The notes beneath the pieces were generated by a model, which saw only the letters and a list, made by a program, of their open reading frames with translations, had not been told where the DNA came from and did not search any database. Below, one piece after another: positions 6,457 to 14,650 of a DNA stretch of 37,807 nt. Every line of letters begins with the position of its first letter. Position 1 is the stretch's first letter. This DNA comes from an uncultured Lachnospiraceae bacterium (GTDB lineage: Bacteria; Bacillota; Clostridia; Lachnospirales; Lachnospiraceae). The translations under genes and the position numbers were made by a program. The DNA is taken from positions 1 to 37,807 of the forward strand of contig CALWLM010000068.1 of assembly GCA_944381515.1 (NCBI GenBank), in the 5' to 3' direction.

Positions 6457-8502
6457 TTAGGCCTCCGCCAAAACCCGGCGCACCCGGTCGTGAATGGGCT
6501 TTAAGTTCTCCAGAATCTGCTTCACGGAGACCAGGCTCTCGTCATATTCCTCGGCCAGCTTCTTTCTCTGCACCTCGTTCTGCACCAGATCCTTCTTGAT
6601 CGCATCCATCGTGCTCTCCGTATCCTTGAGCATCTTTTCGCACTCGTCCTCCATGCAGGCGGTCAGCTCGTCAAAGCTCTGCTCCACCCTCTGGCAGACC
6701 CAGTTTTCCAGTTCCCTTCCGCTCTCCATATCGTCGAGAACCTCCTCCAGGTTTTTGCGCAGCTGGGTCCGCAGCTCATTGAGCTTCCTCTGGCCCACGT
6801 CCTTGGCAAAGAGGAAACCGGCAAATTTCTTGCTGACCACCGAACCCACCGCGCAGCTGATTACCAGCATCGGCAGTCCCACAATGGACATGGAGGCGAG
6901 CAGGCTCGCCGCAGCCAGGTTGGCTACCAGGCCGACGCCTCCTCCGGCCACCGCGCCTTTGATGCCAGCCTCCCGATAGCCGGAAACAATGCCCGCTATG
7001 CCGTAAAGCCCCATAAAATCCGTCAGCACATCGACGCCGATGGCCATCAGATTGGTGGTATCGAGCCCTTTATCCGGGGCAAAATCCCTGCGAAAGCCGT
7101 CCAGCTGAGAGGACATCTTCTCCGTGAATTCTCCCAGGCGCACGGCCTCCTCTCCCACAATGGTTTTCAGCTTCGTCTCCATCTTTTCCGTAAAGATGGC
7201 AAGGGAGGATTTCATCTCGTCGGAAACCGCCTTCTGCAGGGCTGCGGCCGCTGCCGAACGCCCCGCCTCGTTTTTCAGCGTGGCCGGATCGACTTCCGTC
7301 TGTTCGAGTTTCTCCTCCAGCCGGGTCTTAAGCTCCGGATAGAAGCGGCGCACCTCCGACTCCAGTTCATTTTTGGTATGCACCGCTTTTGCGTGAAGGC
7401 GCTTTTTCTCTTCGGTCTTCTGCCGGCGCATGTCGTTTATCTGGGCCAGCATCTCCTTCTGGCGGGAGGCAAACTCCTCCCCGCTTAGCTGCAGGGCGTT
7501 TTTGCGGGTTTCGGCGGTTTTGGCCACCTCCAGGGCCGTTCGGTCCAGCACGTTTAACGGCCCGCCTAACTCCAGGGCGCCCCGGTCTTCGGTCAGCATC
7601 TTGGTCAGGGCCTCCTCAAAGGGGATGGTGCCGCTCTTTTCGATCAGCTCCTTGTCCCCCTCCATCTTTCCGTCCAGGGCGTCCAGGGCCGAAAAAGGAT
7701 AGACCCGTATTTTTCCCACCTTCAGCTGGGCGTCCCGATATTCCTGGGAATCCTCCCCGTAGAGCTCCGCCATCTTGTTCATGACGCTCTTTTGGATCTT
7801 GGACTTGATTTCCTGCACCAGGCGTTCCCGGTCCTTCTCCCGCCGGACCAGATCGATCTTGTTGACCAGGAAAATCAGGCGGCTTAGATCGCTGGTCATC
7901 AGCTTATTGCGGACAAAATCGGCCTCGCTCATGCTGAAAGGGTTATCGGGCGTCACCACCATGATGACGGCGTCCAGTTTCGGGATCACCTCCTCGGTGA
8001 TCCGGTTCATCCTCTCGTCGTCGTTGAGGCCGGGCGTATCCACAATGTCCACCCCGTTCTGGCAGAACTTGCAGGGGTAATATACGATGGCCTCCTCCAC
8101 CTGGGCCGCCTGGGCCTCATATTCTTCCGACAGCTTCGTCACATAGGCCGGCAGCTCGCCGATGCCGATCTCCTTTGTAGAGCCGTCGCGCATCAGAAGC
8201 TCCACATGGGGCGTCAGGTCATAGGTGACCCGGTTCATCGTGGCCGAGGTAGGCAGGATATCCGCCGGCATGATCTCCTTTTCCAGCAGAGAGTTAATCA
8301 CCGTGCTCTTGCCCCGCTTAAATTCCCCCAGGATTCCGACGGCAAACTTATGGCTGGTCAGCTTTTCCCGGCTCTTTTCCAGGGCCTTTCGGTTTTCCTC
8401 CAGATCCATGCTGGCCGCCAGCTTCTCCATCTGCACCATCCCGGTGTTGACCTGGGCCACCATATTCTGATAGCTCGTATACTTCGCATTTTCCTGACTC
8501 AC
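6457..8502 (-). CDS. Dynamin-like GTPase with membrane-inserting segment (DLP2)
   Basis: Translation starts at a GTG at 8502 behind AGGAGGG. The 681-residue protein has the P-loop GEFKRGKST (59-67), the G2 region PTSATMNRVTYD, G3 DTPGLND (155-161) and the G4 motif NKID (214-217), so all GTPase motifs are intact. Long helical regions follow. Residues about 495-565 are strongly hydrophobic and glycine-rich (GIAGIVSGY, then AVAGGGVGLVANLAAASLL, then IVGLPMLVISCAVGSVV), resembling the membrane paddle of bacterial dynamins such as BDLP and DynA. The C-terminal 100 residues are charged coiled coil. It is clearly related to DLP1 upstream, sharing the CQNxVDxxDTPGxND segment. By analogy with paired bacterial dynamins, the two could form a mixed complex that tethers or fuses membranes. 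Confidence 0.88.
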   Translation of the reverse strand: MSQENAKYTSYQNMVAQVNTGMVQMEKLAASMDLEENRKALEKSREKLTSHKFAVGILGEFKRGKSTVINSLLEKEIMPADILPTSATMNRVTYDLTPHVELLMRDGSTKEIGIGELPAYVTKLSEEYEAQAAQVEEAIVYYPCKFCQNGVDIVDTPGLNDDERMNRITEEVIPKLDAVIMVVTPDNPFSMSEADFVRNKLMTSDLSRLIFLVNKIDLVRREKDRERLVQEIKSKIQKSVMNKMAELYGEDSQEYRDAQLKVGKIRVYPFSALDALDGKMEGDKELIEKSGTIPFEEALTKMLTEDRGALELGGPLNVLDRTALEVAKTAETRKNALQLSGEEFASRQKEMLAQINDMRRQKTEEKKRLHAKAVHTKNELESEVRRFYPELKTRLEEKLEQTEVDPATLKNEAGRSAAAAALQKAVSDEMKSSLAIFTEKMETKLKTIVGEEAVRLGEFTEKMSSQLDGFRRDFAPDKGLDTTNLMAIGVDVLTDFMGLYGIAGIVSGYREAGIKGAVAGGGVGLVANLAAASLLASMSIVGLPMLVISCAVGSVVSKKFAGFLFAKDVGQRKLNELRTQLRKNLEEVLDDMESGRELENWVCQRVEQSFDELTACMEDECEKMLKDTESTMDAIKKDLVQNEVQRKKLAEEYDESLVSVKQILENLKPIHDRVRRVLAEA

Positions 8503-8525
8503 TGCAGTTCCCTCCTGTTCCCTTC

Positions 8526-10325
8526 TTATTTATCCTCTTTGCCGTTTCCATACAGCTGCGTATAAAACCTCTGTTCCAGCAGGTCGTTTTCCTCCCGCAG
8601 ATGGTTGAGCCTCTCTTCTATCCCGCTTTCGTCCAGCCAGGCTGCCTCCTGCTCCCATTCCTTTTCCTGACGGCCTGCGGCCTGGAATACCTCTACCACG
8701 ATTTCCTCTATTCTGTCCTGGATTCTCCCAGTCATGGCGTCCAGCCAGCCGGCGGCGGCCCTCCGCTTTTCGGCGGTATACTTTTCCAGGGCCCGCTTCA
8801 CCCTTTCGTCGATCTGCTCGATCAAATTACGGTCCAGCAGCCGGTCTGCGGCGGGCACCGGGAAATTCTCATCCCAGGCAAAAACCTTCCCCGCCTCCAT
8901 GGGAAGAAAGATGGTACCGTCTCCGGCAAGAGAAACCAGAAGCTCCCTCGCCTGCGCAAAGGCTTCCCCCTCCTTTATAAGGGAAAAGAGCTGGCCGGAA
9001 AGCCTGCCCAGGCCCTTGGCCGCCTCATCGAAGCAGAGCTGGTTCAGGGCGGGAAGCAGCTCCTTTCGTATGCAGGAGTTGACGTCCCCGGCGGCGGCTC
9101 CGGCCTGCTCGCACAAGGCCTGTGAAATCAGCCCCCGATCCGGCGAGCGGACCTGCGTCAGCGCCCCGATAAAGCCCCGCTTCACCTCCGCCGCCTTCGC
9201 CGGCAATCCATTGATCCTCTCGAAAATCTGTACCCTGGCCTCGTCCAGACAGCTGTCCGCCAGGGAATAGGCCAGGGAGGCAAATTCCTCCCTGCGAGCC
9301 AGGAGGGTTTTCCTTTTCTGGGCCAGGGCCTCTCCCGCCCCCTCCAGACGGCGCAGGCATTCGCCGCTGACGGCGCGCACCGTGCCCACCGCCTTTATGA
9401 TGGCGCTGTTGTTCTGACTGGCTAAGATCAGCTGCGGCAGGCGCTCATTGAGCTCCTGAAAGCCGCTGCGGGCCAGAAGGCTCTCATCGTTGTATTCCCT
9501 GGCCTCCAGGGCGTCCAGGGCGCAGACCCCAAAGACCTGCAGATCGCCGAAAATCCGCCTGTATTTGGCCATGATATCGTCGTCCTCTGCATGGCGGCTT
9601 CTCAGCTTCTCCTCCACCTTGGAGCAAACCCGCCCGGTCATATAGTCCAGAAGCTTCTCCCTCTCCCTCTCGCGGATCTGGTCGATCTTTGTAATCACCA
9701 GGATGATCTGGCAGATCTCCGGGCTCTCCACCAGCCTGGCCACAAAGCTGCTCTCGGTGTCGCTGAAGGGAGTGGTGGCCGAAACCGCCACGATGGCCAG
9801 ATCGATCTTCTCCAGCTGGGCCACCGTCACCGCGTTCATCTGTTCCTCATCATTCATTCCGGGCGTGTCGATCAGGTCCACATAGTTCTGGCAGAACACG
9901 GAAGGGTATTCCACCACCGCCTCCTCGATCCGGGCAGCGTACCCGGCCGACTCCTGCGTCAGCTTGGTCACGTAGGAGGCCAATTCCGCTATGTCCACCT
10001 CCTGCACCTGCCCGTCCCGGTAATGCAGGGACGCCCGCGGTACCGCGCCGAAGGTAATCCGGTTGATGGTGGCCGTCGTAGGCAGGGCGTCCACCGGCAG
10101 GATCTCCCGCCCCAGCAGAGCGTTGATAAAGCTGGTCTTTCCCTTACGGAATTCTCCCACCACCGCCACCCGGAATCTTCTGGTGCGTATCCGCTCCCTC
10201 TCCTCCTCGATCCTCTTTCGCCAGCCTTCTGCCTCCGGCAGCCCCTTTGCCTGCGCCAGAAGCTGGTCCAGGCGGATCAAATATTCATAAATCTGAAAAT
10301 CAAAGCTCTTGTAGTCCACCGCCAT
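8526..10325 (-). CDS. Dynamin-like GTPase, first gene of the operon (DLP1)
   Basis: The 599-residue protein carries the P-loop GEFRKGKTS (57-65), a G2 region PTTATINRITFG, G3 DTPGMNDEEQMN (143 onward) and G4 TKID (202-205), so the GTPase appears functional. After the G domain come alpha-helical, Leu/Ala/Glu-rich regions and a C-terminal coiled coil. No long hydrophobic paddle is visible, unlike DLP2, so it may depend on DLP2 for membrane contact. The gap to DLP2 is 23 bases. The ATG at 10325 has only a weak ribosome site (AAGGAAAG, about 12 bases away). The gene faces away from the sensor kinase at 10575, across a 249-base AT-rich intergenic region that must hold the operon promoter. Function is inferred from family only. 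Confidence 0.87.
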   Translation of the reverse strand: MAVDYKSFDFQIYEYLIRLDQLLAQAKGLPEAEGWRKRIEEERERIRTRRFRVAVVGEFRKGKTSFINALLGREILPVDALPTTATINRITFGAVPRASLHYRDGQVQEVDIAELASYVTKLTQESAGYAARIEEAVVEYPSVFCQNYVDLIDTPGMNDEEQMNAVTVAQLEKIDLAIVAVSATTPFSDTESSFVARLVESPEICQIILVITKIDQIREREREKLLDYMTGRVCSKVEEKLRSRHAEDDDIMAKYRRIFGDLQVFGVCALDALEAREYNDESLLARSGFQELNERLPQLILASQNNSAIIKAVGTVRAVSGECLRRLEGAGEALAQKRKTLLARREEFASLAYSLADSCLDEARVQIFERINGLPAKAAEVKRGFIGALTQVRSPDRGLISQALCEQAGAAAGDVNSCIRKELLPALNQLCFDEAAKGLGRLSGQLFSLIKEGEAFAQARELLVSLAGDGTIFLPMEAGKVFAWDENFPVPAADRLLDRNLIEQIDERVKRALEKYTAEKRRAAAGWLDAMTGRIQDRIEEIVVEVFQAAGRQEKEWEQEAAWLDESGIEERLNHLREENDLLEQRFYTQLYGNGKEDK

Positions 10326-10423
10326 ATCGTTGCCAAACTTTCCTTGCTTTCATCGAAATATATTGCCCCTATTTTCCCTTCCATTTTACCGCAACCAGAT
10401 TCGTTGTACATATCAAACAATCC

Positions 10424-10444
10424 ATTCCTAAAATTTTTGGGAAT
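10424..10444. promoter_or_regulatory. Imperfect palindrome in the divergent promoter region
   Basis: In the 249-base region between the dynamin operon and the divergent two-component system, ATTCCTAAAA (10424-10433) and TTTTGGGAAT (10435-10444) form a dyad matching at 9 of 10 positions around a single central T. The surrounding sequence is very AT-rich. It is a candidate operator for the adjacent response regulator or another factor. A possible plus-strand promoter further on is TTGCCG, then 16 bases, then TATAGA (about 10477-10504). No clear minus-strand promoter with a 17-base spacer was found. Confidence 0.35.
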
Positions 10445-10574
10445 ACAAAATATTTTTTACGCTTTCTATACTCTTTGCCGGGATTATCGTTTAAAATATA
10501 GATAATTCCGGCCTGCATCTTCGCGCAATTCCCACCCTGGGCCGGCGCAAAAGAGGCTGCAAGGAGGTCTGGTT

Positions 10575-12146
10575 ATGAGCAGTACACTTATGGTCCGTAT
10601 GCAGGAGAGGCTGCAGACAAGCCTGGTTATGATCGGTACGCAGGAAGGGCTGTCCTCCGTCTGGCTGCTGGTCTTTACCGTTTTGCTGTGGCTTCTGTTT
10701 GCCTCCATCTTCCTCTCCAACCGCAAGAACCAGATGAACCGCTGGGTGCTGGTGGCCGGTATTTTTTTCAGCGTGGGCGTACTGAAGGAATATCTGTATT
10801 TCGGGGTGGTCCCCTCTCTTTTAGACGGCCTCCCGCAGATTCCGGAGGCCTTTTACACCGGCGTATATTCCGTTATGACAGCCGTCCTCTACTACCTGGC
10901 GATGCCCGCGGTCGTAATGGTAGCCCTTCATTTTGCCGACGAACCCCGCCGCCATCCCCGGCGCTACCGCATCATACGCATCCTGGATTTCCTGCCTGCC
11001 GTTCTGTTTTCGCTGATTATCCCCTGGCACCAGACCCGCTACTACCAGCTCAATGTATATTCCTATTACCTGGCGGTCTCCGTCTACAACTGGATCTACG
11101 GTCTGTATGTGAGCTGGCTGCTTCTGTCCACTCTTTACCGCAGCCGTCTTTTCCATCAGTACCGGCAGCAGTGCATGATTGCCGTCACTGTCCTGCTTCC
11201 GATGTGGTACTGGCTTCTCAGCGCCTTTCTGATCCACAGCCTGAAGCTGTATCAGTATTTCAAGATCTGGCAGGGCAATCTGCTGATTGTGATTTTTCTC
11301 CTGTTTTATTTTGCCTACCATCTGTTTAAGGAAGGCATCTGGGGCAGCCGTCTGTACCGGGAAACCTACGACCTGCAGTCCTTCTCCGGCAATGTACAGG
11401 ACAATACCAGATATATGACCCATGCTCTCAAAAACGAGGTGACCAAGATCCGCTGGTGCGCCTGCGCCCTTTTGGACGAGGTATCCGCCGAGCAGCGCTC
11501 CAAGCTCCAGATCATTCTGCGCTCCGCCAGCCATCTGGAAAATTTTATGCAAAAGGCCCGGCATCTTTCCCAGGACATCAGCCTGCATATATCGGTTTTT
11601 CCTCTTTACCCGGTCCTGTGCCAATGCGTCCAGGATTTCCAGGTCACGGTCCCCTCCTCGCTGGCTTTTGAAATTCACTGTTCCCCCGAGGCCCTGATCG
11701 AAACGGACAGGGATCATCTGATTGAAATGCTTCACAATCTTCTCGGCAATGCCTGCGATGCCGTTGGCAGAGACGGGCGGATCCGCATCGACTATTCCAT
11801 CCATCCGTCCAGACGCTGCTCTGTCCTGGCAGTCTGCGACAACGGCTGCGGGATCGATAAGGATTCCATCCGCCGGCTTTTCCAGCCCTACTACACCACC
11901 AAGGGAACCTCCGCCTCCCATCTGGGCCTGGGCCTGTACTACTGCCGGCATGTGATGGAAAAGCAGGGCGGGGGGATCCGCGTAAAAAGCATCCCGTCCC
12001 AGGGCAGCACCTTTTTCCTCTATTTTCCTTACAGGAAAAGCCGGATGAAAAAGCAGGGGGACATGATAACGAAAAATACAAATTCCAAGGAGGGGGATCC
12101 GGATGAAAAAGGATACGAGGGCAAGCGTCCTGATTGTGGAGGATGA
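10575..12146 (+). CDS. Sensor histidine kinase with multi-helix membrane input domain
   Basis: AAGGAGG precedes the ATG. The 523-residue protein opens with about seven or eight hydrophobic segments between residues 24 and 255, with no sizeable extracytoplasmic domain, so the signal is probably sensed in or at the membrane. The phosphorylation site is likely His283 in THALKNEVTKI. The ATPase domain follows with the N box NLLGNACDAVG, the G1 motif CDNGCGID, an F-box-like FQPYYTTKG and the G2 box HLGLGLYYC. It resembles kinases whose input is a 7TM-type membrane region. The gene overlaps its response regulator by 44 bases. It is transcribed divergently from the dynamin-like operon and may control it; that link is positional inference only. 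Confidence 0.87.
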   Translation: MSSTLMVRMQERLQTSLVMIGTQEGLSSVWLLVFTVLLWLLFASIFLSNRKNQMNRWVLVAGIFFSVGVLKEYLYFGVVPSLLDGLPQIPEAFYTGVYSVMTAVLYYLAMPAVVMVALHFADEPRRHPRRYRIIRILDFLPAVLFSLIIPWHQTRYYQLNVYSYYLAVSVYNWIYGLYVSWLLLSTLYRSRLFHQYRQQCMIAVTVLLPMWYWLLSAFLIHSLKLYQYFKIWQGNLLIVIFLLFYFAYHLFKEGIWGSRLYRETYDLQSFSGNVQDNTRYMTHALKNEVTKIRWCACALLDEVSAEQRSKLQIILRSASHLENFMQKARHLSQDISLHISVFPLYPVLCQCVQDFQVTVPSSLAFEIHCSPEALIETDRDHLIEMLHNLLGNACDAVGRDGRIRIDYSIHPSRRCSVLAVCDNGCGIDKDSIRRLFQPYYTTKGTSASHLGLGLYYCRHVMEKQGGGIRVKSIPSQGSTFFLYFPYRKSRMKKQGDMITKNTNSKEGDPDEKGYEGKRPDCGG

Positions 12147-12687
12147 CCTGGATTTTCAATATCTGATCCGCCAGGCCATTGAGGCGGAGGCAGACATGGC
12201 GGTGGCAGGCTGCACCGCTTCGCCAAAGGAGGCTGTCTCCATGGCTGTCTCCCTTGCTCCTTCCATCGTCCTGATGGACTTAAGCCTGTCCGGCTCTTTT
12301 CAGGACGGAACGGAGGCTTCGCGGCAGATCCGCCTGCATACCGACGCCAAGGTTCTGATTCTGACCTCTTTTGAGGATCCGCATATCGTAATCCGCGCCG
12401 CCGTGCGCGGGCTGGCCCACGGCTACATCTTCAAATCCCATTTCAGTCTCCTGGTTGAGAACATACGCAAGGCTGTCCAGGGCGCCACCCCTGAAGAGAT
12501 GATGATCCGTTCTCTGATTCTTTCCTGCCTCTCTCCGGCGGAATACAGCATTTTTGAGATTATGCTGGGCCGGGAGGTTACCCTGCAGTCCTCTCCCAAG
12601 ACCATAGCCAACCAGAAAACCATGGTATTAAAAAAGCTGGATCTTCCCAGCCAAAGCGCCCTGGTCCACATCTTCCGGGAACCTTAA
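12103..12687 (+). CDS. NarL-type response regulator, atypical DNA-binding domain
   Basis: The start at 12103 lies inside the end of the kinase gene and is supported by AAGGAGGG just upstream. The 194-residue protein has a receiver domain with acidic Glu13/Asp14/Asp15, phospho-acceptor Asp59 in SIVLMDLSLSG, Thr88 in LILTSF and Lys111. The C-terminal 55 residues fit a LuxR/GerE helix-turn-helix in layout (LSPAEYSIFEIML, then KTIANQKTMVLKKLDL). However, the recognition region is poorly conserved and the usual GLSNKEIA-like helix is replaced by REVTLQSSPKTIA. It is the partner of the preceding kinase. Its target is unknown; the divergent dynamin operon is the nearest candidate. Confidence 0.83.
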   Translation: MKKDTRASVLIVEDDLDFQYLIRQAIEAEADMAVAGCTASPKEAVSMAVSLAPSIVLMDLSLSGSFQDGTEASRQIRLHTDAKVLILTSFEDPHIVIRAAVRGLAHGYIFKSHFSLLVENIRKAVQGATPEEMMIRSLILSCLSPAEYSIFEIMLGREVTLQSSPKTIANQKTMVLKKLDLPSQSALVHIFREP

Positions 12688-12809
12688 TGCCCTTACATAT
12701 TTCGTTAGCGGCTTCTCCGCAGATTACAATACGCTGATTCCTGTTGTATAAAACATTAGGCTGCATTTTTGGAAGAAATACGAAGGGAAAGAGAAGCAGA
12801 AAGCCTCTT

Positions 12810-13010
12810 ATGTCAAAAGAGCGCCTTCAGAAGATCCAGTCAAAAGGGATCTTGCGCCCTGAAATAATGGTTATCAAAGAAGAAACAGCCCCATATTTAT
12901 CTATAGGAGCTTTTCTGGCTGGGCCTGCTTGGGGCTGGGAAGCGGCCCAAAACCGACAAAAGAAAATTATTGACTTAAAACAGATGGAAGAGGATAATAG
13001 ATTATATTAA
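12810..13010 (+). CDS. Small hypothetical protein
   Basis: A 66-residue frame runs from the ATG at 12810. A TTG further upstream at 12744 would give 88 residues. The N-terminal half is basic (SKERLQKIQSKG), the middle holds a short hydrophobic stretch (LSIGAFLAGPAWGW), and the tail is charged. The ribosome site is weak. I do not recognise the family. A possible promoter for the following gene overlaps its 3' end. It could be a short membrane-associated peptide, or not translated at all. Confidence 0.4.
   Translation: MSKERLQKIQSKGILRPEIMVIKEETAPYLSIGAFLAGPAWGWEAAQNRQKKIIDLKQMEEDNRLY
12970..12998 (+). promoter_or_regulatory. Candidate promoter for the NYN-domain gene
   Basis: TTGACT (12970-12975) and GATAAT (12993-12998) are separated by exactly 17 bases, close to the sigma-A consensus. 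It lies inside the end of the small ORF and about 100 bases before the NYN-domain gene start. Confidence 0.5.
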
Positions 13011-13095
13011 CAGATATGGAAGAGTTTAACATGTCTGCCGTTTATGCCTTGTCCGGCCGCATCGGAGCATCTTCCATGGGGAAGGAGAGTGGGAC

Positions 13096-14478
13096 ATGAA
13101 CGAGTTTGGCGCTGCACAGACCTTGGAAGAGGAAAAAATTGTATATCGCGACAGCACCTATGAATTGATTTCTATGATTGCCTATCTGATCGGCGTGCCG
13201 AAGCGCATCTTCGATAACGAATATGAACCGCCCAAAGCGGAAGTATTTGCCCGTCTGGAAAAGGATAAAAATGCTCGGATTATCCGAAATCTGTGTTCGG
13301 TTCGTACAGCCATTGAGCGAAATTTCAAGGCGATTCACAATCGGATGCGCATGGACTATCGGACAATATTTTCCATGCCGGAATATGTGCCGGCGGACAG
13401 CCTGCAAAAGCTCAGTGAAGATGGAGTCTGGTTCAGCCCGAAGGGCGGCGCCAGGCTTTCTCAGCATATTGTGGAGCTCAACCGCCTGATCAGCGACCGG
13501 ATCAACAACTGCCGCAGCCTGTTTCCCATTTGGATTAACTGGCAGTATGTACGGGAGCTCTTTGTAATGCCCGACGGATTGCAGGAGGCCGGGGCCAAGG
13601 CGGCGGCCGAGGTATATTATGCCCATCTGTCCGAATATCCGTATCAGATGTATATCAACTGGATACCGGGGGATGAGGGAAATATCCTCTATAACGACAA
13701 AAAGTTCGTAACCCTCCTCTATCAGCGCCACGAGGACCGCTTTGCTCAGTACAGCAAGGTCTCGGACGTCAGCAGCTATGTAAAGGGAAATATCTATGAT
13801 TTTATCAGCGGCAGCGACAAGGTGGTGGTTGTGGTAGACTGCGAGAACTCCGATCCCTACAAGCTGTGCGCCACCCTGAAAAATCTCAACTATGAATATA
13901 CCTCCAAGCTGGTGCGCATTATCCTCTTTGATGATGTGCATACGGCGTCGGCCTGGAGGATTCTGGACAGCTTTACCCGGATTCCGGTGGAGCATATTAT
14001 GATTGAGCGGATTAAGCAAAGCAAATCCCTGGTGGACATCCGTCTGACGGCGCGGGCCTGCCAGGAGCATTATCAGAATGCGGTGGATTCCTTTATTATC
14101 GTCTCCAGCGATTCGGATTACTGGGGACTGATTTCTTCGCTGCCGGACGCCCGCTTTCTGGTCATGATCGAAAGAGAAAAATGTGGTCCGGATATGAAGA
14201 GCGCGCTGATGGAGTCGGGGATATTCTATTGCTATATCGATGATTTTTATTCCGGCAATTCAGACGAAATCAAGATGGGCGCCCTTTTTAAGGAGATGTA
14301 CCGCTATCTGGATCAATCGATACACTTAAACGTCCATGACATGTTTGACGAGGCCCTGCGGGCCACCAGGCTGACCATGCCGCCCGATGAGCGGCGGCAG
14401 TTCTATGAACGGCATATCCGCCAGATGCGCCTGGTCATTGACAAGGATGGAAATGTGAGCATTGAGCTCAAAAAATAG
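13096..14478 (+). CDS. NYN/PIN-like nuclease-domain protein
   Basis: AAGGAGAG lies before the ATG at 13096. Of 460 residues, about 240-370 form a NYN (PIN-like) domain. Its strand KVVVVVDCEN carries Asp248, KSLVDIRLTA carries Asp314, and FIIVSSDSDYWGLI carries Asp339 and Asp341. These are the spaced acidic residues expected to bind metal in RNA-cleaving NYN enzymes. The N-terminal 240 residues are mainly helical and not recognised. The C-terminal 90 residues contain an Asp/Tyr-rich DDFYSG region and end with an IRQMRLVIDKDGNVSIEL segment. It is probably a cytoplasmic RNase or RNA-processing factor. The substrate is unknown. It stands alone between two two-component systems, with its own candidate promoter. 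Confidence 0.72.
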   Translation: MNEFGAAQTLEEEKIVYRDSTYELISMIAYLIGVPKRIFDNEYEPPKAEVFARLEKDKNARIIRNLCSVRTAIERNFKAIHNRMRMDYRTIFSMPEYVPADSLQKLSEDGVWFSPKGGARLSQHIVELNRLISDRINNCRSLFPIWINWQYVRELFVMPDGLQEAGAKAAAEVYYAHLSEYPYQMYINWIPGDEGNILYNDKKFVTLLYQRHEDRFAQYSKVSDVSSYVKGNIYDFISGSDKVVVVVDCENSDPYKLCATLKNLNYEYTSKLVRIILFDDVHTASAWRILDSFTRIPVEHIMIERIKQSKSLVDIRLTARACQEHYQNAVDSFIIVSSDSDYWGLISSLPDARFLVMIEREKCGPDMKSALMESGIFYCYIDDFYSGNSDEIKMGALFKEMYRYLDQSIHLNVHDMFDEALRATRLTMPPDERRQFYERHIRQMRLVIDKDGNVSIELKK

Positions 14479-14597
14479 CGGAGGAGAGGTCATTAAGAAA
14501 TTCTTTCTTTTTTCCGGCGCTTTGCTTTCAAAATGACCGTTATACTGTAGGCAGAAAGCGGAAAACAGGGGTGCGGACGATGTGCGCCAGGATTGTT

Positions 14598-14626
14598 TTG
14601 ACACGCGTATGCCGATACCGTATAAT
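14598..14626 (+). promoter_or_regulatory. Perfect consensus sigma-A promoter for the OmpR/VanS-type system
   Basis: TTGACA (14598-14603), a 17-base spacer and TATAAT (14621-14626) match the housekeeping consensus at all twelve positions. The predicted start near 14633 leaves a leader of fewer than 20 bases before the GAGGTG ribosome site and the ATG at 14651. Confidence 0.88.
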
Positions 14627-14650
14627 GGGGGGAGAGTGAGGTGAAGCAAA

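Noticed and set aside
10821-11951. Minus-strand frame of 376 residues opposite the sensor kinase
   Set aside because: Mirror of an evident histidine kinase with intact motifs; no start signal and no family pattern.
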